NCBI RefSeq assembly: GCF_000188695.1
Contig: NW_004754894.1
Location: forward strand, 86,171-111,170
Reading direction: 5' to 3'
DNA length: 25,000 bases
From: Salpingoeca rosetta
Lineage: Eukaryota > Opisthokonta > Choanoflagellata > Craspedida > Salpingoecidae
Shown: positions 20,369-25,000 of the stretch, piece after piece
How the letters are laid out: every line of letters begins with the position of its first letter
Numbering within the stretch: position 1 is the first letter of the stretch
Made by a program: the position numbers and the translations under genes
The notes under the pieces: model-generated
The model's input: only the letters and a program-made list of their open reading frames with translations
Database searches by the model: none
What the model was told of the DNA's origin: nothing

Positions 20369-21611
20369 GGATCACACAACACACAACAGATGCACGCGTA
20401 TGCACATATCGTGCTGTCTTACCTGGGGGCTGTTCAGTGTTCGCAAAACGGTGAGTCGTGCATGAAAACCACGGATGAGTGAGAAAAGGAAACAAGATGG
20501 CGCCATCGGAAGACATCACACACGCAAGCACGCGACACACACACACACACACGCACGCACGCACGCGCATTCGCACGGCCCGCAGCATGCAGCACACGTT
20601 GCTCTCGCTTTCAACATCACACGTGCAGGGGAATGGGTGGTGTGCGCGCGCGTGGGTGGTGGTCTTACGCGAGCAGCACTTCAGGCTGGGCGGCGGGGTC
20701 ATCAATGGCCTGGAAGTTGGACAGCAAGTGGGGGAAGGGGTGCGATGAGACGACAGCACGACGTACTATGACGTACCAGGTGAAACCAAGGGACCAGAGC
20801 AGCAGCAAATGCAGCAAATGCAGCAGCAAATCAGCAGCAAATGCACCACGACAACCACCAAGACCTGGTCCCCCGCGTCATCAGGCAGGAGTACACACCT
20901 CAAGGCCTGCCTTGATGTCGCGAGACAGCTTCTTCTTCTGCAAAGGTGGGCACAGCCATGGGCATGGATATGAGCAGTGCGGTGAACTTGGCGAACATGA
21001 GAACGTGTGGCCAACGCATGTTGCAGACAGTGTCTCTTTCAGAGCCATAACCGACACGATACGTGCGACAGCATTGCGGACACCTTCATCTTGGCAGTGA
21101 ACTCCTCGTCATCAAAGCGATGCAGCTCCTTCTTGGAATGGTGACCACTGCAACAACAGTGTGTGCGTGTGTGAGGGGGTGTGTGGGTGAGGCATGTTGC
21201 AGGAAAGAAGCGTGCATGGTTGTGTGTGGGCGCAAGCCACAAAGAGCTACAAGCCATGACGACCAAGCGCGCCACAACGACATCGAGACGACTGACAAGC
21301 ATGCGTTGATCGGGGCGCCGTAATAAAAGACAAAGTAGGGCTTGCTCTTGGGCATGGCAGCGCTCTGTTCCGCCGTTGGCTCCCAAACCTGTACAGATGT
21401 GTGTGTGCGGGTAAGCGACGTTGTTGGTGGCACAAACATGCGTGTTTGTTGAATGGACCACGACACCACCATAACCAACACGAGGGTTGACCGCCACGGT
21501 CACCATTCGCTAGCAGTCAAACTCGCTTGTTGGTTTTCTCACCTTTCCAGGGTAGAACGTCTTGCTCCACTTTGCCCACACTTTCGTGCCCACGGGGAAG
21601 TCGCCAGCCAT
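17294..21611 (-). CDS. PWWP plus integrase-binding-domain (LEDGF/HDGF-like) chromatin protein, 13 exons
   Basis: Exons: 21543-21611, 21297-21388, 21084-21147, 20899-20937, 20669-20709, 20423-20429 (7 nt), 19999-20163, 19523-19795, 19015-19324, 18722-18777, 18297-18401, 17976-18038 and 17294-17844. The start has a perfect ACCATGG context. Residues 5 to about 72 form a PWWP domain: VGTKVWAKW, TFYPGKVWEP (degenerate PWWP motif), YFVFYYG and KKELHRFDDEEF; PWWP reads methylated histone H3 and nucleosomal DNA. A long acidic (DEDEDE) and Lys-rich (KEKKEKK) linker follows. Residues about 354-432 match the LEDGF integrase-binding domain/TFIIS-N fold: RLGQLVSELKRCLPS, AVSRLKEIDALPLSQ, LRKFPDQA and AKAIIAKWKTMV. 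The tail is Lys/Glu-rich. Literal reading stops at 17578 (516 residues); a frame change at (CT)8 would give about 610. The exon 2 donor (GTCAGT) is the least certain splice. Confidence 0.85.
17500..17812 (-). repeat. GAAGAG/GAAGAAG-type coding repeat (Lys/Glu tail)
   Basis: An imperfect array of AAG/GAA/GAG codons on the sense strand, seen as CTTCTC/CTTCTT on the plus strand, encodes the KEEKKEE-type tail. Purines are almost exclusive on the sense strand. Repeats of this kind are prone to slippage and to misassembly. Confidence 0.85.
17578..17624 (-). other. Reading-frame break at a coding (CT)8 tract
   Basis: In exon 13 the frame entered from exon 12 runs through Lys/Glu repeats, then meets (CT)8 (17609-17624; GA on the sense strand) and degenerates to an Arg/Lys string ending at a stop at 17578-17580. 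A second frame, open across the tract, continues into a normal-looking acidic and Ala/Pro/Thr-rich tail ending at 17294. The two frames differ by exactly one dinucleotide unit (2 bp fewer, or 4 bp more). No GT-AG intron is available between them. Confidence 0.7.
18419..18490. repeat. (AC)36 microsatellite in an IBD intron
   Basis: A perfect AC run lies in the intron between exons 10 and 11 (18402-18721), in TG orientation on the sense strand. It lies 17 nt from the exon 11 boundary. Further CA tracts in the same orientation occur at about 18190-18268 and 18836-18985 in the adjacent introns. Confidence 0.95.
19337..19413. repeat. GTTGC/GTTGT short tandem array in an intron
   Basis: Pentamer-like GTTGC and GTTGT units pass into (GT)n within the intron 19325-19522. 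The repeat is TG-type on the plus strand, opposite to most introns of this gene. Confidence 0.75.
19943..19991. repeat. (CACCAA)-type tandem repeat in an intron
   Basis: Hexamer/nonamer units of CACCAA with one CATCAC variant end against the donor of exon 7 (sense GATGAT|GTGAGTTATGG...). Open in frame on both strands, but beyond a strong GTGAGT donor. Confidence 0.8.
20300..20365. repeat. (AC)33 microsatellite between the microexon and exon 7
   Basis: A perfect AC run lies in intron 20164-20422. On the sense strand it is TG and lies just after the microexon donor region. A shorter TG/GTAT tract of opposite orientation (about 20174-20230) precedes exon 7. Confidence 0.95.
20423..20429 (-). 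other. Probable 7-nt microexon (CCCCCAG) of the PWWP/IBD gene
   Basis: The sense sequence has a long pyrimidine-rich stretch with no earlier AG, then AACAG|CCCCCAG|GTAAGA. The donor is excellent. Exon 5 ends with two bases of a codon (GC|GTAAGA) and exon 7 begins in phase 0 (GCT GTG TAT). Without seven extra bases the frame of exon 7 is lost; with them the join reads A-P-Q-A-V-Y-A-S-P. Confidence 0.6.
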
Positions 21612-21950
21612 GGTCGGTGTTCGTTCGGTTGGTGGTGGAGTGGTGGAGTGGTGGAGTGTGGGAGGTCGATGTGTGTGTCGTTTGCTGTGGCGCTGTTGCA
21701 CACTGGTGGCTGTTGACGGTGTGAAATTTATGGGAAAATGTCAACGAAACCGCGCGCTTGCCAGCGAACAAAGCAACGGATATGGATGGACACTGACACC
21801 ACGACTCGCCCTCTCTCTCCCCTCTCTCTTGCTCTCTCTCTACCTCTCTTGCTCTCTCGCTGACCCCAGTCCAGTCCAGTCCGTTCTCCTTCTCCTACTT
21901 CTCACTCCCCTCACTCCCCCCTTCCGTCCCCTCTTTCTCCACTCCCCTGC
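21612..21950. other. Short spacer: 3' end of NTPCR gene and promoter of the PWWP/IBD gene
   Basis: These 339 nt lie between head-to-tail minus-strand genes. They include a (TGGTGGAG)n-like stretch at 21630-21660 immediately before the start codon (sense CTCCACCAC) and a CT-rich stretch at 21805-21950 (sense GA-rich). The reverse strand carries ATAAA-type sequence near 21725 that could serve polyadenylation. No coding exon is seen. Confidence 0.45.
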
Positions 21951-23001
21951 TCATGATGAGGGGCGAAGTTGGCGCAGGAGAGTGGAGGCAAGCTCTTCAA
22001 ACTTGGCGTCGCGGTTGGCGCGCGTTATCTCGTGCAGGTCAACGTCGGGCCTGCTCTTCACTTCGGCAATAAACCCTTGGCCCCGCTTGGCGATTGTGGA
22101 CACAACTACGACGCCACGGTCAGCCGCGCTATCAAGCAGCCCCTTGTACGCTGTCATGAACGGCTGCGAGAAGAGCTCCATCTTGCCAATCTCATCCACA
22201 ACCACAAGGCGCACTGCTTGCCGCTGTCGTCCCTGCTGTCCTGCTTCTTCGCCGCCTTGCTCCTGCTTCTGCACTGGGCCCGCTCGAAGGCACGGCAGGG
22301 CAAGCTCCTCAAACTCTTTCACGTTCACGCCATACTTGCCGACACGGGGGCCCTTGGCTCCGACACGGCTCAGCACGCCCTCCTGTGCGATACAAAGTCA
22401 AGCAGAGAAGGTGTGCAGGCGTGGTGGATGTGAGTACAGGAGTACATACAACAAACACTGGAGCAAGAGAGTAGGCAGTTGTGGGTGGCCGTAGACTGAC
22501 AAACCGTGAGGCTTATCCAGCGTCATGTCTTCATGTGGGACGTGCACATGGCAACAAATCAATTGCGGTGGCACGCGCACCGTGACTCCGCAGTAACACA
22601 CGCACACGCACGCACACTGCACACCCCTCTGTCCCATACATCCTTCTCACCTTGCCGTCCAGAGTCACCACGTCGAACCCAATCCTGTTTCCGCCCTGCC
22701 GCACCTCCTTGGTCCAAAACCCTTGCATGGGAACACCCTTGTCCTTAAAGCGCGCAATCAGCTTCGACACGAGCGTTGACTTGCCCGTTCCAGGACTGCC
22801 CGTGATCAGGATGTGCCGCCGCGCCGCACTCGTCATCGCCATTGACGTGTCTTCCTGCTTCTTGTGTTCCTTGGATTGTGCTTGCTTCCTTCGCCTTGCG
22901 CTTGCCCGCGTGACCCTCTGTCCTTCTCTTTCTTCTTCTTCTTGTCCGCCAAGCACGCCCTCCGACTTTGGGCGCTTCAACACCCTCGCTGCCTCCTCCA
23001 T
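21951..23001 (-). CDS. NTPCR: NTPCR/THEP1-type nucleoside-triphosphatase
   Basis: Two exons, 22651-23001 and 21951-22382, phase 0, encode 260 residues. P-loop GSPGTGKS is at residues 68-75; the family signature GFWTKEVRQGGNRIGFDVVTLDG follows; then LSRVG and the Walker B region LVVVDEIGKMELFSQ near 176-190. This is the THEP1/NTPCR family, which hydrolyses nucleoside triphosphates slowly and with broad specificity; its cellular role is poorly understood. Length without the N-terminal extension (about 205) is close to the usual 190. The first 53 residues (KRPKSEG, EEEEREG, RRRKQAQ) are charged and not part of the family. A second start at M54 (22842) would remove them. Single intron 22383-22650 carries a short CA/CACG tract near 22595-22618. 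Confidence 0.92.
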
Positions 23002-23525
<524 letters not shown>

Positions 23526-23555
23526 GCCACGTGTCACAAAAAGCGCTCGCACGCA

Positions 23556-25000
23556 TCACTGCCACCGCGGGAACCAGCCGTCGCCAAAGGGCACGTCCGA
23601 CACATTCGCGCGCTGCAGCGACCGCATCTCCTCTGGCGTGAGGCGCAGCAGCGTCGAGATGACTGGCAGCAGCTGTTCCCGCTCGTCGCGCGACCGAAGA
23701 AACGTCAGCACCACGTTCTTGAGGTACTCCAGGTTGAGCCCTTTCCGCTGCTCGTTCAACTCGTCCCGCCGTATCTCCGTCTTCAGCAGCTGCATCAGCA
23801 TTTGTTTACATGTTTGTGTGTGTGTGTGTGTGTCAGGTGTTTGTACATGTGTGTGAGTGTGTGCGTAACACAACATGCAAAACTTGCGCACTCGAAAGAC
23901 TGCAACACAGCCACACAGTTGCATGCGCAGCGAACCAAACCTTGTTCTCCTCAACCAGGCGACCAACGTTGGCCTCGCTCTCGTGCAGGACAGATGTCGT
24001 GTGCTGCAGTTGTTTGCGCAGCGCGAGCAGCTGTTGTCTCATCTCCTCCGAGCTCTCAAACACAAGATCATCACCTGCTCACAAAGCGAGAGTGGAACGG
24101 AACACAAGAACATGTTGAAGCTCGGGCATTAGAATGGAAGGAAATGAGCCACAAACACTTGCATTGACGGCGATGCACATACAAGCACACACACACACAC
24201 ACACTTGTACACACACGCACACATGCACACACATGTGCACACACGCACATACACACATGTACAATCATATGTGCACACACGCACGCACCTGATGTGCTTG
24301 CAGTTGCACTTGGCGTGACCTTGCCAGCGATGAGGGACGCCAAATCTGCACCGAATCGCGAGGGCGGATCGCTCGTGCTTCCACGTGAACTCACGCCACC
24401 TGCGCCGTCGTCATGACATGGGAGTGAGGTGGATAGATATGAGAGAGAGAGAGAGGAACAACATCACATGTGTTGAATGCGTGCCGGCGTGCGTGTGCGT
24501 GTGTGTGTCTTTGTGTGTGCGTGTGTCTGTGTGTGTGTGTGTGTGTGCGTGTGTCTATGTGTGTGCGTGTGTCTGTGCGCGCGTGTGTGTGTCAATCCGT
24601 GCGCACTCCCAGCTCCACATCCCCTGCCTCCACCTCCCTCCCCTCTGTGTATGCAACACCTCTGGGCGTGATGTCGCCGGTTGTGTGTGCGGCAGACGGC
24701 GCCGCAGTTGAGGGACTCGATCCCTGCTGGTGACCAAGGTGGCATGAAGAGAGTGAGATAGGGAGGGGGACGGAACGTGTCAGTCGTCAATGTTGCCAAT
24801 CATCCGTGTTGTCCGGCATCCACTTTGTTAGTCAACATGGTTGAGAATATCACAACACGAGTGCACGTGTGCACCTGCACCTGCACGGCGCTCATGAGAA
24901 AAAAAAAACATGTGCTCTGACCGTAAACACGGAATCACCGCTGTAAACATCGTTTCCGGGCTGTGCGATTGAGTGTTGTTGATATTCGTGGTGGTGGTGC
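23556..25000 (-). CDS. GRIP-domain golgin (C-terminal part; 5' end outside window)
   Basis: Exons in transcript order are 24922-25000 (open at the window edge), 24660-24723, 24289-24399, 23941-24074 and 23556-23789, all in phase, giving 206 residues. After a Ser/Thr/Pro/Ala-rich stretch comes a coiled coil (SSEEMRQQLLALRKQLQ to RLVEENK and LLKTEIRRDELNEQRKG). It leads directly into a GRIP domain: NLEYLKNVVLTFLRSRDE, then LLPVISTLLRLTPEEMRSL. GRIP domains bind Arl1-GTP on the trans-Golgi through the conserved Tyr of the EYLKN motif, which is present. The closest pattern I know is GCC2/GCC185 (NLEYLKNV, ER-LLPVI-T-L-L-PEE), but rod length is unseen, so no name is given. The two most upstream exons rest on splice signals and phase only. 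Intron repeats are of mixed orientation. Confidence 0.85.
23810..23880. repeat. TG tract in the last golgin intron
   Basis: TG/GTACATG sequence lies on the plus strand within intron 23790-23940, so CA on the sense strand, the reverse of the usual orientation here. The intron at 24075-24288 has CA on the plus strand (about 24178-24285), and 24400-24659 again has TG (about 24487-24592). Confidence 0.8.

Noticed and set aside
21297..21611. Tudor (53BP1-type) domain instead of PWWP
   Set aside because: VWAKW is seen in both folds, but the order FYPGKV-WEP, then FVFYYG, then an acidic helical end fits PWWP better, and the C-terminal IBD makes the LEDGF-type pairing coherent. Tudor remains a minor possibility.

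Overview
This is a eukaryotic nuclear window of intron-rich, GC-rich genes. It holds five spliced protein genes that can be followed exon by exon, plus the 3' part of a sixth-position golgin gene at the right edge and the 3' part of an actin-binding gene at the left edge (six genes in all). Gene content (SIN3, a PWWP plus integrase-binding-domain protein, villin headpiece, GRIP golgin), dense short introns of about 100-500 bp and pervasive TG/CA microsatellites inside introns suggest a unicellular holozoan. A choanoflagellate of the Salpingoeca type is my best guess; this is inference, not an identification.

Layout. (1) 1-2039, plus strand: 3' part of a long disordered protein ending in a villin headpiece. 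(2) 2040-3416: non-coding space between convergent genes. (3) 3417-14274, minus strand: a 30-exon SIN3 corepressor gene, reconstructed with every exon phase closing (4,686 nt, 1,561 residues). (4) 14275-15575: divergent promoter region. (5) 15576-16536, plus strand: a three-exon gene for a small secreted ten-cysteine protein of unknown function. (6) 16537-17293: convergent spacer. (7) 17294-21611, minus strand: a 13-exon gene for a LEDGF/HDGF-like chromatin reader (PWWP at the N-terminus, integrase-binding-type TFIIS-N fold near the C-terminus). It has a probable 7-nt microexon and a reading-frame break at a (CT)8 tract in the last exon. (8) 21951-23001, minus strand: a two-exon NTPCR/THEP1-type nucleoside-triphosphatase. 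(9) 23401-23525: a (CAA)n array of about 42 units just behind the golgin stop codon. (10) 23556-25000, minus strand: last five exons of a GRIP-domain golgin.

Two of the genes, SIN3 and the PWWP/IBD protein, are chromatin regulators separated by one small secreted-protein gene; nothing in the sequence shows that they are co-regulated. The most interesting items are the PWWP+IBD architecture, the coding microsatellite frameshift, the phase-restoring 7-nt microexon, the condensed SIN3 PAH1-PAH2 linker, the strand-polarised TG repeats in introns, and the orphan cysteine-rich secreted protein. All exon models are hand-made from splice signals, phase and family similarity; no alignment or transcript data were available.
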